From assembly GCA_003993805.1 (NCBI GenBank), contig RSEF01000005.1, positions 20,544,352 through 20,608,351 on the forward strand: a stretch of 64,000 nt of DNA. Direction: 5' to 3'. The position numbers were made by a program, and so were the translations under genes. The notes under the pieces are model-generated. The model saw nothing but the letters and a program-made list of their open reading frames with translations, did not search any database and was not told where the DNA came from. The stretch is from Himantopus leucocephalus. Taxonomy: Eukaryota > Chordata > Aves > Charadriiformes > Recurvirostridae. This document shows positions 12,355 to 27,410 of the stretch, one piece after another (positions within the stretch are counted from its first letter, which is position 1; each line of letters starts with the position of its first letter).

Positions 12355-15219
12355 GAGTGCTGTAAATTTTATAATTTAAAATAAGAGAGTGTTGCCCTAA
12401 TACATATTTACTATATGCTTGTTAGTTGTACACTCTTCAAAGAATATTCAACCTGCCCGCTGCCACTTGGCATCTCATGCAGTATATTACCATGTCATCC
12501 CCTGAGACACAAACTACTCCATCAGTGCCACAGTTAGCTTAGATCAAGCTCAAACCTGGAATTTTCTCTGAACTGTGGTTCAAACGTTATGCTTAATATT
12601 TCAAGGATGAATAACAATTTTGGATGTCCAGTTCTACAATGGAATTTCCAAAAAGGAACAAACCTTTCTTCTCTTGAGAGGTGGGGTAAGAGGAAGAATC
12701 AAATAGGAAAGCCAAATTTTGACTTGGCCTAGAAAAATAATTGCCCAGAAGTACACACTGTGCATGGCAAACTTTTAAATCAACAGGTCAAAGTCTTTCA
12801 AAGCTATAAGAAATCATTTAACAGAGTCTCCTTATTTGCTAGGGTAATCCCCTTCAATTGTACACATGGTGTTTTACTGCTTTGGGATATGCCTTTTAAG
12901 AAGGACACTGTGCAATGCAAAATCTTGCTGTCTACTAAAAGGCATCTAAATTCCATGCTGTGACAGCAGACACAAGATGCAGAAGCCCTGGATGTGGGCC
13001 TGAGCAATTTCCAGAACACAACTGGTACTCGAACAGGACATCTTTTCTAGCTTAACTTCAATCTTGCTGGGTTAATTTAATTAAAGTTTCTTCATTCGTG
13101 AAGAAATCTTGCAAATGTCTATCAGCTAGTAAATTTTCAGAAGGACAAGAGAAGTTTGCAAACAGAACACTTGTTCTTTACTCTTCCACAGTGCATATAA
13201 GCCACTTACCTAACTCAATGGGTAAATTTCATCTAACAACTTTTCAAGGCTTCACTACAAGAACCAGGGAGAGTGAGCTGCAACAACGCAAGGTGGACAG
13301 TTAATAGGCTGACTCCTTCAGAAAGCAAGTTCTTCTCAAAAGCTTTTACCAACTGCCCCATGAGCAAGACATCACTACATAAAGGGAATACACCAAGGGA
13401 ATACATCAATTCTGCAAAAATTCCCATTCATCCAACAGGACAAAAGAGCTGTCCACAATAAATTTATCACAAAGATCCACAGAGCAGGTTATCCTGCCAG
13501 GAAGGGAATCATTACTGTTTGTTATCTAGCTTTTCTTCCAGTTATCTAGAGTGAAGACTGGTTTCTCAAAAAGCAAAAGGCTGAAGAGGAACACCTCAGA
13601 TATGCTACAACGTCAATAAATGAGAGCTTCCAAAAGAGTGGTGAGAGCAACCACATCTGGAATATGTCCAGAATGTTTCAAAATTTTGTTGCAACAAAAA
13701 TCAGATCCCAGATACTTAATCCCATCACCCGTGCTAGAAACTGCTTATTAGAGCACATGACAATAGTGCCAAAGGCTTGAGCAATACAAAGCTGTAGATC
13801 AGGGCACAGGGTTAAAGCTGTCTTGGACCACATCTACAGACACAGAAAAGGACTGTACACCATAATGACCAGAGTAGCTGTTAGAAGGAAGGTGGAAACT
13901 TAATAGACAAGAGGAATTCCTCATTTTTAAACTCCTCAGTGAAGAGTGAGTTCCCAGGGTGGATGGGGAGTAATTAAAAAGGTAATTAAAAAGAAAAAGT
14001 ATTGAAAGTCAAGAGTCCAAGAATGCCAAAAAAGCACTTTCAGTAAGTGTCGTAAAGACCTATGATTAGTGATCCCTTACCAGTAAAGCAAATGAGTACA
14101 GTATTTGTTCTGTCTCAGTAGTCTAAGAGCTGTTGAACCTGTGAGCCACGTGTATTATTAACTAGGAGGTTCTGAACAAACTAGACTGGTACACTGTCAG
14201 AAAGCAATGATTTCTGTTTTACAGATAATTTGCAATTCAATGGGGGAAAATCCCTACTTGTTTACCATGTCCAATTTAAAAAGTGAAGCAAAACATAAAT
14301 TCAGTTGCATACTTTCATAGACTGACTATAGTTAAATACTTCTAATCACAGAAAATTGCAAAGTTCTTTGTAAACAAGCCAAAAATTTTCTTAACCAAAG
14401 GAACTTTTTTCTTCATTCTGCTAATGGGTAGCAATAGTATTACACAGATATATACACAAAAATACAATGAGTGGTTTGATGTGAAATTCTTGAAGTTTTT
14501 ATGTATTCTGCATCTTTCATCTGATGGAAGTCTTCTATGCTCTTATTCAAAACTTGGAAAAAACCTGCTAGGAACATTCCAGGCTAGTGCACATTTCCTA
14601 AGGATTTCTCCATGCATACCTACATACTATACTAAGAAACATTTTTAAAACCTAAAAAGACAAAAGAAAAAAAAAAGAAGAAAAATTAGATCATGGCAGT
14701 GTTGCAAATGTTGACTGCCATTTATCTCAACTACCCCACCATAATACTTCTGCTTTAATTAAATATCAAACTGGTCAAATAGGCATGCAGATCTAATTAT
14801 TGCTGTGGTTTAAAATGAGCTCATTTCCCCTTGAAACCAGTGAAGGTTAGCAGGATGACCTCAGTCTAATGGAAAATCCTCAGTCTGGCAAGATGCTGGA
14901 CACGAATTTGTCCCTTATGGCATTGTTCAAACACCATTCTCAGTAACACAATGCTCACAAAGAAGTACTGGTTTGACAAGTTTAACCCAAAAATACCTGA
15001 GGTCTATGGCAGGTGAACATTTGATAGAAATAAATGATCTGGACTGTTATAGGGAAATGACGTATTCAGCTTTAACTTTGTCAGCTCAGTAAGAGTGGAC
15101 CTGATGTCAGAAGTCCCTAAACATCTTCAGGTTTGATTGATATTTTTCTCATTTGACTCATGATTCTCACTAACCATTTGACTCAGCCAGGGGTTGGGTC
15201 ACTTCAAGTGAAACAGTCA

Positions 15220-15261
15220 GAGCTCTCACAGGGGACAACAGAGCTCTCACAGGGGACAACA
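15220..15261 (+). repeat. 21-bp exact tandem duplication
   Basis: The unit, beginning GAGCTCTCACAGGGG, occurs twice without a mismatch (15220-15240 and 15241-15261), which suggests a recent slippage event. Confidence 0.92.
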
Positions 15262-18200
15262 GGAGGTACAGGAAACGGGAAAGAAAAGAGGAAACGTAGG
15301 AAACGACTTTGAGACAGAAGTGAGAGTGGAGGTGACTGAGGTACAGAAGAGTCTTTTCGGCCATACAGAATCAGTACAAAGTGTTTCCCATCAAACACAG
15401 AATGAGGATTGTCACCTTGAGCAGAGTCTCTGCAGAGCTTCCTGTTCACATCAAGGGTTTGGAAAAGCTCACACACCCAACACAATGATAAGAAGTTCTG
15501 TTCTCTCCTGAGGTATGTCCCAAAGGGACTTCAACAATTTGGATTTATTTAAAAAACATTAAGTATTCAGTAAAAAGCAACTGGCAGCTAAGAAGGTACT
15601 TAGTAATACAGTCCTCCTGCATTTAAAAATTGCAGATGTGCCTGAGTATCTTTATGACCCTACTCTAATACTCTGTCTAGACAAAAAACTCATAGAACAT
15701 ATAACATATGACACTTTCTACATCCTCTCTGGGGATTAACCAATAAATCAGGTTTGTAGACCCAGAAAAATTGCATCCTTTTGAAAGTGACTTGCCGGAT
15801 TTCAGTAAAGGAAAGGTTTTCTGCCCTTGGGAATAAAACCATGATGCTTTAAGGATGAGTAGCAAGAGACCATACCCAGGAAAATAATTAAACCAGTATT
15901 GAGGTAACAGAATCTATAGAGATGAAGGAGAAAACAATGACAATTTCTGTGCTGCACACCGTCTTTTCAATGCTGCATCTTACACAAAGGCTCCAAACTT
16001 GACACTCATTGACAGAACAAGTATTATGCATAGTCTTCATTGCATGCTAATTCCCTAACAGAACTGCAGCATTATGACATTTAACACAAAAGCAGTATTC
16101 TATTCTCCTCCTTCACTAGCATCTGATAGCAAAGGAAATCAGGGTTGTGTGATCTTACCTGGTCAAGGGACTTCAAATCAATGTTCTTTTATCTCCCCAA
16201 AGTTACTGAACCTACCCAGGCTGTAGGTCATGGCCTAGCAATTACAGTTCACCTGAGAAACAGGAGAAGGCAATTCTGATCTCTTGTCCAAGGACTTAGC
16301 TCTTCTATACAGTGCAATATATAAATACATAAGCCATACTAAAGGAGGAGAATGGAATACAGAGCTGCCTCCTCCTGTGCCATTTTTGCAGCATCCTTCC
16401 TCTTTGTCTCCCTTACTAGCCCAAGGACTCTCAAATTTTCTCACGCAAAGGAAAAAAAAAAAAGGAAAAGAGTATTTCCACCCAAATAGCCTGAGGCTCT
16501 ACAGTTAAAGGCTCTCTCTTAAGGTATTTTGTTCTTAATCACTTTAGGATGAGGGCAGCAAGGTGTCGCATACCCTTGGACAAAGTTTTAACTATGATAG
16601 TGAATGAAAGGGAAAAGCAGCTTATCCTAGGTCTTTCTGAGCTAAGTGGATGCAAATGCTACATTTCTGGTGGAACCCAATCCTGCTTGTGCATGTAAGT
16701 CCTCCAACTGGGGAGTCTTTGGTAAATGAACTCCTGATAAGAGCATCCCAATCAGATACAGGTGTGAGACCAAAGCCACACGGCTTCACCCTGCCCAAAT
16801 GGAAGCAGAGACAGAATGCACCAACTGCATTAATCTAGGTCTATTTTTTTGACCAACTACTTGCCACACCTCAATGGCATAGATCTTTCAAACACGCACC
16901 CTTCTCATTCTATTGTCTCCACCATTACCATCAGTGTAGTTCTAAATTATGGGGGACAGATTAGCAACAAACTTTCTTTCTGATTTTGTCTTTGGCATAG
17001 TTTCTTTGCTGAAACTCTAAATATAATTACTCATTTGCTTACCAGTTGCTTGCTGTTTCACTGCTAACTGGATATAAAGCATTTCATTTAATGAACTGCA
17101 CATCCTTATTTAATGATCCTTTATACTGCACGGCATTTTTAATAATGGGTTGAGTGAAAAAAATATACTGCATTACATCACCCAAGACCAATACTTTCTC
17201 AAATAAGAGAAATTTCTCTTAATCTGAAGCTCAACAGACCCACTTCATCCATTCTGTTTACTTATACTCGGTGAATGCACATTACGAAGCATAACCATTT
17301 GCCATAGCAATACATTCAGAGCTAGGGCTTCTGGTGTGTGATAAACATTTTAAAAACTATATGCAAACTCTTTCTTTTCCAGCAAAGGAAAGCTTGTATT
17401 CATTCATCCATTGTATATCGTGCATTTTTAACAGTTCAGGGGGTCACGTCACTAAACCCTAACCCAAACTGAATTGTATAGAAATAGTCCAAAGCTCTGA
17501 CTTTCTCCTGTAACTAATGACACTTTCTCCTAAAACACACAGTACATGTTCCTTACTATTGTTCTTGATATAAACCAGGTACCTTAGAATTCTCCTTTCA
17601 CCCCTTCCTGCTTCACAGAGAAATCAATTAATTTCTTTGTAATGCATCCAAAGTTTCTCATGCTCTAAGTGTAATTCTGACAAACTCCTGATCATTAAAA
17701 TGTCCTAAAAAGATGCAAGCAAATGCTTTCACCTGTCTAAAAGAATATTCTGACCTAGGTTGAAAAGCAGGAAACAGAAGATACAGACCTACACTTTTCA
17801 AGCCACAACTTGTCCATGGATGAAGCCTGCTGTTTATTACTGAAGAAATTGGTAGGAAGAAAACATGCCAGGCACCCTATACTCCAGTGATATATGCACA
17901 TGTATATAAAACATATCTGTCAAGACTGTATTAATTTTCATGTTTGATTGCTCTGGTCAAACAACTAACCTGCTTTGCTGATTAAAAAAAAAAGCAACTT
18001 TCTTCCCCCTCTAGTTAATACAGAACCTTCTCCATCAACAAAAAAACACATTCTTCTGCGGGATACCCAGAGTTGTGTGTCCAGGTTTGCTGTTCTCTCG
18101 GGGTTATACTGTGCATCTTAAATCATACAGAATTTAAGCTAAAATAATATAAAGTTTATGATCCTGTTGGTTTTTAAAAGCTAATGATATGAGCTACTTA

Positions 18201-20100
18201 CAGCAAACTGCAAGCCCAGTGGGAGGCATATAATTAATACAGTTTGTTCAAAGAGAAACAAATGCAATTCCCCTTCATCTGTCAGCCAGCTGTACTGCAA
18301 CCTGAATGCAAGGAACACAGAACAATAAAGCAAGCCTGTGAAAAAATCAGACAGAATTGGGACTTGAGAAGGAACAGTAAGAATATAAGCCAATTCCACC
18401 AATATGAGGCAGGAAGATTTGCGTTTTGCAACATCTACTTCTTAATAAATACAAATTTTCACCACCTGCTCTGGTTTCCGGTTTATCTTGCCTAGCAGAG
18501 ATTAGCAGGCAATTTGGAAATACTCTCCCCCAAGATCTCTTCAGTTGTACTATACACTGCTCTAGATTATGAGAGCTTGCAAATTCAGGCATGGAGGAAA
18601 AGCATGGTAGCAAATGTGGTCAAGAACAAAGAAAAGAGTTTGCACAGAAGAACTGGCCATGGGAATTTCTCCCCAGCCCCTGAAGACATACCTGCACCAA
18701 CCAGAAGCCTACTGTCACACTGATCGGTACTTGGTAACAGTTTCATGCTCCAATATTAGCATTGCTGAAGCTTGAAACGACAGAGACATTTCATTTTTCG
18801 GACTGATGTAAATGTAACTTTATTAACATACCATGCTGTTGAAATAAAACAGCTTCCATCTGAAAGTGATACCAATCTTGCAGGCTACAGGTTAGCTGAT
18901 AGTTTCCAGTTAAAACATGAGCATAAGAACAGATATCCTTTGGCAGAAATTAATCTAGATAATGGGAGGGAAGCATTCTCTTCCCCTCCTGCTGAGATCA
19001 AGCGATCCAAGAGCTGTCAACTAAATATTTAAGTTGAGGTGTATATATGTATGGCTGAGTTTAACTTACCATGCCAGTAGCAACACATTATTGGGCATGT
19101 CTTCACACACACAAGCCTGCACAGTTCCATTTTGCTTCACCTCTGGGCTCCATTTTGCAATGGCCAATACTTGTTTCTATCTTAAGATAATCAATGCTTT
19201 ATTTTGGAAAAATAAGGAAAAGATTCAACCAGCTTTTCTCTACTCTATATATAACATTAACTTGGCCCATGAGAGGAGTGATTGCAAAAGGGGTAACATC
19301 GGGATCTTTCCTCTTAGCATATTTCCCCTCAAAACACGGGGATTGCTACTGTATGCATTTCCTCAAATTGGGTTAAAAGGAAATGAAAATCGGTGGGTAA
19401 TAACATGCACTGCAGATCTACGTACAAAGAAAATAACTCAAGATCTGGCATTCATGAAATTTTAAAGAAATCAAATTTTTTTTGCACTGTTTCTCCTCCT
19501 TCCCTACCCCCACACCTCTACAGACATGAAACAAACCTAATTTATGCAAGTCCCAAAATTCCTCTTGGCACAAAACTTTTAATAATATACTATTTTTCAA
19601 GAAAAAGGAAAATGCTAAGACCACATGACCCAGAGGAGCTCAGGATGACATCCACCAGCACCCAGCCAGGTACGTGACAAACTGCCGTCACCACCACCAT
19701 CAGATCTTCTCCTCAGAGCTGATTACTGTATTGCTCCAATTTCTGCTTAGTTTAGTATTACAGAGCTATGTGCTGAAGCTCTGTGGTAAATCATACTCAT
19801 TTGAAAGCGTGTCCACCATGAGGAAATGCAGTAATAGATAACTGCTTTATTGTTCACTGACTACTATAAATTTTAGTAATTGTTCCAGCCTCTATTCCTC
19901 TGACTTGGGCTTTTCCATTTAGAAAATCATACTCTTTAAGGTAATGGTGTTTTCACCTCACGCAATGTCCTGACCCCATTTGCTGGATTTTCAGCTTGAC
20001 TGGTCTCTTCTTTGAACTGATGACTTAAAGTGGTAGAGACAGTATTTCCATCACATTTATCCATGAAAGAATTATTGATACATTTTAAATTTGGGTAACT

Positions 20101-20725
20101 TGTGGTGGGTTTGAGAAACCCACAACAATTTATTGTTGTTTACACCCCAATGACCCCTCCCCAGGGGAACTGGGGAAAAAAAATGAGAAACCTGAGGGTT
20201 GAAATATAAACAGATTTAATAGAATAAGACTAGATAATTAACATTAATAAAAATAAAGAACCAATATTGATCCTGCTACCAATATAAAATATACGAGTAT
20301 TATACTCAGCCAATTCTATCAGCAGGAAGCTGTGCATTCCCAGGAGCGGACAGCAAATGTCAGACACTGCGAGTGCTATGGTTTTGGGAGGAAGGGAAGG
20401 CCTCAGGGGTCTGGCACCAGGGCAAGAAGTTCTCAGGATCACAGCCATCATAGAAGAGACCTTTACAGCAAACTTTCTGATTTATATTGAATGTGACGTT
20501 CATGGTATGAAATAATCCTATTGGCCAGCTTGGGTCAAGTGCTCGGGTCTTGCTCCTCGTCCCTGCACCTGGCTAGCTCGAAAAACACTGGGACCTTGAA
20601 ACCTGCATACTATCGCTGGCTATAAAGTAAATACTTCCACAAATTCAGACACGAGAGTCTTCTAAAAGTACAGTTTTCCCAAGCATTAGAAGAGAAATTA
20701 GTCCTGTGTCGCTCAAACCAGGACA
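20101..20725 (-). mobile_element. solo LTR, avian ERV-L type, minus orientation
   Basis: Read on the minus strand it starts TGTCCTGGTTTGAGCGACA and ends CAAACCCACCACA. Internal landmarks follow the avian ERV-L LTR order: a CRE-like AACGTCAC (around 20493-20500), a TATA-like box on the minus strand at about 20480-20490, and ATTAAA (20220-20215). The 3' end can fold: GTGGGTTT and AAACCCAC are separated by three bases. The 625-bp length is normal for the type. The five bases on each side (TAACT and TTTCA) do not match, so no target duplication is visible. No internal genes are present. Same direction as LDLRAD3. Confidence 0.85.
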
Positions 20726-23700
20726 TTTCAGGACCATTTCACTTAGTTATCCAAAGAAATAGAACTGAAGCAGCTTAATGAGCCGCAATGAATACAGAAT
20801 TCACATCAATGAACTGTATATCCCACATAATGTTTTATATGATGTGTTTTTATATATATATTAATTCTTTTCAGTATGTACAGAAACATATAAAATTCAG
20901 AATTCTCTTCAGAATAGAAAATGGCTTTTAATTTTAATTGTTTAAAAGTATCCTTTCAGACTCAACTTTTGGAGATGCCAAAATGAAACGTTATCTTCTT
21001 ACATATAGATTAGAAACAATTAACAAACAAGAGCTGTTCTTTGTTGTGTTGAGGGGGAACGGGAGCATCTTTATATGTGTACAGGCTTCAGATCATCACA
21101 AAATTGAGAAGCAATGAATCTCATCCCTAGTATCTCCACAGCATTTGCATCTTCCCCCAAACTCCAAGGAGCTTGTACGTTGTAACTTTAGAGGAACAGA
21201 GGTTGGCATATACACAAACCATGTGAACATGATCATTATGAAGATGCTAACAAAGAAATTACTTTTCAAGCAAAAACCCTCTGCAGAACACCAGATGTTT
21301 CTTCCTGCTGTTAATTAATAACAGTGAAAAATCCTCCCCTGCTCCTATAATAAAACAAAAGCCATTTTACCAAATGAAAAAACTCAATGACTTCTCTGTG
21401 CTATGCCTCATGTGTATCTCATGTTTTGGCCTTCATGACTGATTTACACCTAAAATTCCTCTCTTGCTATATCATTGACTTCCAAGAAGAGTTGCCCTGA
21501 ATGAGCATAAATTTAGCTCTTAAAGAACATTGTGAAAACATTCTTAACTAATTGCATTGCTCTAGCTAACAGGTATTTTTCTCTTCCCGATGAGTAGTGC
21601 ATTTAATTAATAAAGGCAGTCTTTCAAAGAAGTAAAATTTGCCTTTCTAATACACACCAAGCTTAATTAAAAATGAAACAAAACAAACAAAAAAAATCAG
21701 AACAAAAATAAAATCAGAAAGACTTCATTGGAAGCAGAGGATAACATACCTAGCCTCATTAGAAGTATATGCCAAGACTAGGAAAAGGCTAGCTAAGCCC
21801 TTCAACCTCTCAAGAGCCACAAATTGATATATTTCTTATCCATGTAACCAAAAAAATACAAAGAATAAGAGACAATGGATAAACTTCCCTTCATCATTAT
21901 CTACTTCCACAGCAGAAGCAAAAGAGTGACTTAATTATGTTCTGATATTCTGATACTTATATTTACCAACTGCTGGACTGATTTCAAATGAAAATGTATA
22001 AATATGAAAAGGGATAAGTGAGTGTATGTTCTCACATTTTGCTAGATAAGATAAGAAAAACATCTGATAGATTTAGAGGTCAAAGTGAGTATTTTGAGAT
22101 TAGAATATAAATGCTTATTTTGCAAATATCCTCTTGTCCCCACATTATTTTTTTCATACAAATCTAAAGTGTTAGCTTCCAGGAATTCAGAGGTGAAATG
22201 GGTCTTCTGTATTAAGCTGTCTTCTTGCTGCTCAAGAGGATTAACAAGGGATAAAAGAGTCATGCTAAAAAACAAAGATAAAAAGGCTAGAATCAGAATG
22301 TATTGATCAGAAGGGGAACTATGTTTTTTTGTTGCACCTCAAATTGCTGAGTGATACAAGCATTTTTCACACGCAGAAAGATGCCCATTTCACCCATGCA
22401 GAGGTCAGACAGCAGTTCTGCTAGCATTTTGGGTAATGAAGTTTTGATTTCTTTTGGGAAACTTCACATACACAAGCTCCACGTTTCTAGTGAAATCATC
22501 TCATAGGAGAAGCACAATTTGAAAATCAAACCACAAAACATACAGCAGGATCCAATCAAGAACACACTATTCCAAAACACGTTATTGTAGGTGCCCTGGG
22601 GAACTGCATGAATTAACTCTTAACCCTTCCAAGGGTACATCCAAAAGAGAAAAGAATTCCCAACTTCTTCCTGAGCAGTGTTTTCAAGTGCACTTGTGAC
22701 AGTGTGTTTCTGCCGTGCTGGATACTAAAAGATAAGACACTAATGCTCAGATGGTTACTTCACTGAAATTCATCTGAAGGCTGTGTTTAAGACCACTGGC
22801 ACAAACCCATTCACATCTCAATTCAAGGTATTACCCCATTCACTTGTAAAAAAGAAAATTAAATGTATTTTTCCCATTTCCTAGAAGGCTTGTCTGTTAA
22901 GATAGCAATTTCATGCTTTGCAGCTTGTGTAGATAATACAAAACACCCTGCTAGAAGCAGACAGAGATATAATCTTTCAGCAAATAGGTAACCTACTGCA
23001 AGTTCTGGATACCACATTAAGGTGCAAACAACACTACCCAAACACTGTGACTTGGAGATTTTGCCTCTGTCAGCATACAATTGACTGACTACTTACAACA
23101 CAGCTTTGGGTTTTTGTTGTGTTTGTTTTTGTTTTTTTTTTTAATTGCCTGAAATTATAGCTACTCTGTCAAGCTTAAAATTATGTAACTGATTCCCCTC
23201 CTTCCTTAATACTTATAAGAGCCCTTAACAAGAGAGGTGAACTTATTTTTATATGTATGCTGTCAAATATAAATAAGCCATGATGGTAACAAGCATTAAG
23301 AGATATTCAGTAGAAGAAAATCTCAGGATTGCAAAGAACAAAACTGTTTTCTACTAACATATCACTTTGACAATTAAAAATTATTTATGCAGCCTTTTGA
23401 AAACACTGTAAATCAAATAATGCATCTGTTAAACACCCATGAACAGATGGTTACAGTGTGTGTTTATCACCTATCATCCTTCTCTGACAATTTGGAGAGT
23501 AGTGAAGATAGCTATGTTAAACCCCAAAACGCAGCCCCACTACTTCAAAACATGCAGATGTTACATACGTGCAAAACACCACCACAGCCATAGCCTTCCA
23601 AGGATCAAGTGCAAGTCTACTGAAGACAGGAATTACATAAAATCTATCAACTTTAAGAGTGAAGCTCTCCTCCTAAAGAAAGGGAGATGAAACACCAGAA

Positions 23701-26700
23701 TGCTGTCGTGGTAAGAACTGAATTTTGTCGTGGTATAAACCAGAAGTGCTCATCTTCCTGCAGCAGCACAACAGCTTCCCCCAGCTGTGCAGGACTGAGC
23801 ATTAGTACAGGTTGCAGTTTGTGTCACGGGACTTGCATGCTTCCCCACCTACCCATTTAAGAGCCATGAACGCACGCGTCACTTTCAGAAACACAACTCT
23901 CCTTTGCCTCTTCTCAAACTTTTCTTAGAAAAGGCGTTGGTGGGTTGGCAGGTCTGTGCTTTGCTTCTATCTGTCTGGTGGACAGGGCAAAGGCTGTCTT
24001 TTGCTTTTGCTGACTTCCATCACTGGATAAATACAAAACAAGCACGGTGGCACAAGGACTAACAGACACTATTAAATCTGGTGTATCATCTAGAGTATCC
24101 TTCTTCAACAAACAGAGAAAAACACCAAGCAAGCAGGAGTCAATCCCAGGACACGCTCATTTCAGGGTCTTAGCATAATGTTAAAAATTAATTATTTTTT
24201 TTTAGTTTCATGACTCCCATTACTTAAGATAGAGTCTTAAGTAAGCAATCAACCAATACTTTATATGATCTCCAACTACATCCTTGGAAGATGAGGAAGC
24301 ACTACTGCTATTTTATAAATTGGGGGAAAAAAAATACTGGGACTGAAACTTGCTGTAAGTCACATAGCAGGATCACAGATGATCAAGAAACTCCATTCAA
24401 TTTCTCAGTTCTTTGACTAGGATGGCCCAAGTGGCAAGGACGCTTTCTTTGATCTTAACTTTTATGATCTCTGGTGACAATCAGAGTGCCAGGAAGGCTG
24501 CAGACAGATCGTCCCTATGTTTATACTCCAGCTACAATAGCAGAAAAGTATTTTTAAAACTAAAAACAACATCTTCTTTGACATGCAAAATCAGTTGCCA
24601 GCAATGCAGATCCTCTTACTAGCACTGAGGAGTTCAACAGCAAGGATTACCTCCACATATTCAGCAAGTAAGCACTCTAAGTCACACCGTCAAACGCGTG
24701 ACCAAGTGTCAAACTCCCTCCAGCAGGCTCTCTTCCTTCTTTGGAGGATGCATTCATAAAGCTAAGCTCCATGGATGTTCCTAGCGAATGCTCATTCCCT
24801 AGCAAGAGGCTCTATTATAAAGGAATCATTAGAATCATTATAATATCAATACAACAGCAGACTAAGATCACAAGACTTATCACCAATAACCTGCTCCCGA
24901 GTCTGTCAACACAAGCAATGGGCTAAGCTAGCAGAAGCAGCTGGGATGTTTCCATTTACTTTGCAATTGGCCTATACCACAAGCCACAAAAAATTCTGAA
25001 GCCATAATGGACTGGAGAATTCAGGATAAAGAAATGATAGGAAAACATCCTTCTTACATCTCAGAAGATTAAGATAGCTCCTGCTTTTAGGTGAGAAGGT
25101 CTATTTCAGCTCAGGTTAGCGGCAAATGAAGCATGTAGCAAATATCAGCTCACCTATGGGGCTTCAATACCCTTCCTAGATTAGCTGCATTCTGTCGAGC
25201 CACTGCATTCCCAGCACAAGTCCTGGAGCCACAGACTGTAATCTGAAATCAAGAATACCTGGGCCACATTATGCAAAGTGGTAGTTTGGGATAAGAAATT
25301 TATTAAAAACAAATAAGTGACTGTATCTGAAGACTTTGTGCTGGATAGGTATCATCTGTCCTCCTTCAACTGACCTAAACCCAGTGTCATGGCTAACAAC
25401 AAAAATATTGGTCAAATCTGTACCACTGGCTGATACAACAGCACACATCCCCAGAATTAATGATTCTGCAATCACGGTCTCAGACCGATCCTATACTCTA
25501 GCAACAAGGCAGTTTGAAGGAAGACAGTATTGATCATCCATGCCTTATCCATGGGCATACAATTTAATTCTTTGGGGCTGAAAAACAGGGGGTTTGTTTG
25601 TATGGGTTTTTTAGGTTTGTTTATTTTCACAGCTACTGGCTACTTTTAGAAATTCTATTATAGTTCAGGGGCAATATTATCCCCTTCCATCAGGGAACAG
25701 AAGAAACAGAGGGTATAGAAATAATCAGAGCCATAGCATTTGCATGGACAGTTATCCCAAAGTATGCAAAGAATTCATAGTGCCAAAGGATGCAGACACA
25801 ACAAACTGAATGTTAACCTGATGTGAGGCCAAAAAAAGAAAAGAGACTGAAAAGAAAATATTTGACAGTAAATTCTTTGGATCACTAACAACGTCTAAAA
25901 ATATCGTTGGTCAGCAGCTTTCCTCAACACAAGCAATCCGTTCAGAAAGGCAAGTCAGCCTCCCACTAAATCCTGATCAATAAAAAAAATCCACATGATA
26001 CAGAAACATCCTCTCCTGGCAAGTTAAACAGCCATTGCTTTGACCATCTGACTAATCGTAGTAGAGGAACCAACAATTAAAGTAGGTGAAAGCTATGGAG
26101 GTACATGAGAGGGAAGAGCAGAGGACAGAAGTTTGAAAGACTAGCGTTCAGGCTGCGTATCACAGTGCCTCTCATAAGCACTCAATTTACACAGCCAGTC
26201 TGAAAACTCACATAAAATACGTATTTCCTTTGGAAAAAGTATCTACTTGGCATGCAAGAATCAATCACATGATTACATGTTAACAGACAGAAACAGAACG
26301 CTCTCAATGCATCTAATTACAGTAATGGGAACCAGAAGGGAAAACATTATCCTCTGGAGTGACAGAGGCGATGGCAAGTTATTCTGGTAGGAAATCAAAC
26401 ATATTATTCCAGAGTTTACTGTATGTAGTCCAGAGAAGAATGATCTTCCCCTTGCTCTAATAATTTTAAACACAACCCAAACTCAGCATTAATGTGACAC
26501 TATTAATAGAAAAACAGAAACTACAAACATAACCAGCATAACCCTGGCACAGTACAAATATATGAAAGGCTGATAATTTCCTGCAGAGTGACTGCAACAC
26601 ACCAGAAAAGCTCAGCCACAACACAACCCAGAGCTGATTTCTTTATCTGTACTACGGGAGCACAGAAGCTGTTGAAACAGGCACAAACTTACTCAGTAAC

Positions 26701-27279
26701 AGCTCAAGACGTCTCACTTTTCTGTGACAGAGGCCACGTGGCAAATTATACACAACTCTGACATTCAAGTGCGAAGTTTCTAATTTTAAAGGTTCATCCT
26801 GAGAAAGATCTAGTTCAATTTTTATATAGGAAAGTGTATGAAGTGGCCCATTTTCAAATCATAAAAATATGAAACAGGCATATCTGCAGCTCTGGGGCAA
26901 AATATGGGAAGTATTCCAAACATTAGTTCAGCTTTCAAAGCAATTTCTGTATTGGACCAGGAGGAAAAAAATGTTTTGAATGTTAAAACCCACAGTGGTG
27001 AGTTGCACATGCATGAACCAGATCATGGAAAATGAAACCACCACCTGTGGAGATGCTCTGGATCTGCTCATCCCTGGAACGCAAGGTCATGCTCATTACA
27101 GAAGATGGGACACTCTGAACGCTCAATGCTGTAGCTAGCAAGTCTCTCCTGACTGAGATAGCAGTTGGTGAGATGCCTGTGATGGTCATCAGTAACTGGC
27201 TGCAAAGGCCAGGACAACAAAATGCAACTCATTCACCTTGCTGGTGTGAGGATGAAGGAAGGTGAAGCATTAGAGGAAG
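20726..27279. other. intronic sequence, nothing recognised
   Basis: AT-rich unique sequence with a short TA run at about 20848-20860, a T-rich run near 23110-23142, and a pair of 10-bp direct repeats at 23704-23735. No transposon or gene recognised. Confidence 0.55.
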
Positions 27280-27410
27280 GATGGATAAGGAACTGGCTGG
27301 ACGGTTACACTCAAAGAGTTGTGGTCAACAGCTCGATGTCCAAGTGGAAATCAGTGATGACTGGTGCTCCTCAGGGGTTGGTACTGGGACCAGTGCTGTT
27401 TAACATCTTT

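Larger units (their letters stand above)
10838..20100. other. intronic sequence with minor tandem duplications only
   Basis: Unique AT-rich sequence. Two short tandem duplications are listed separately; short A-rich runs occur near 14668 and 16450. Open frames of up to 143 codons (19034-19465, +) lack domains and coding-like composition and are not called. Confidence 0.6.

Noticed and set aside
17454..17466. Telomere-like AAACCCTAACCC
   Set aside because: Only about two units; too short to be an interstitial telomeric repeat.
19034..19465. 143-codon plus-strand open frame
   Set aside because: No recognisable motif and several overlapping frames of similar quality; not coding-like.
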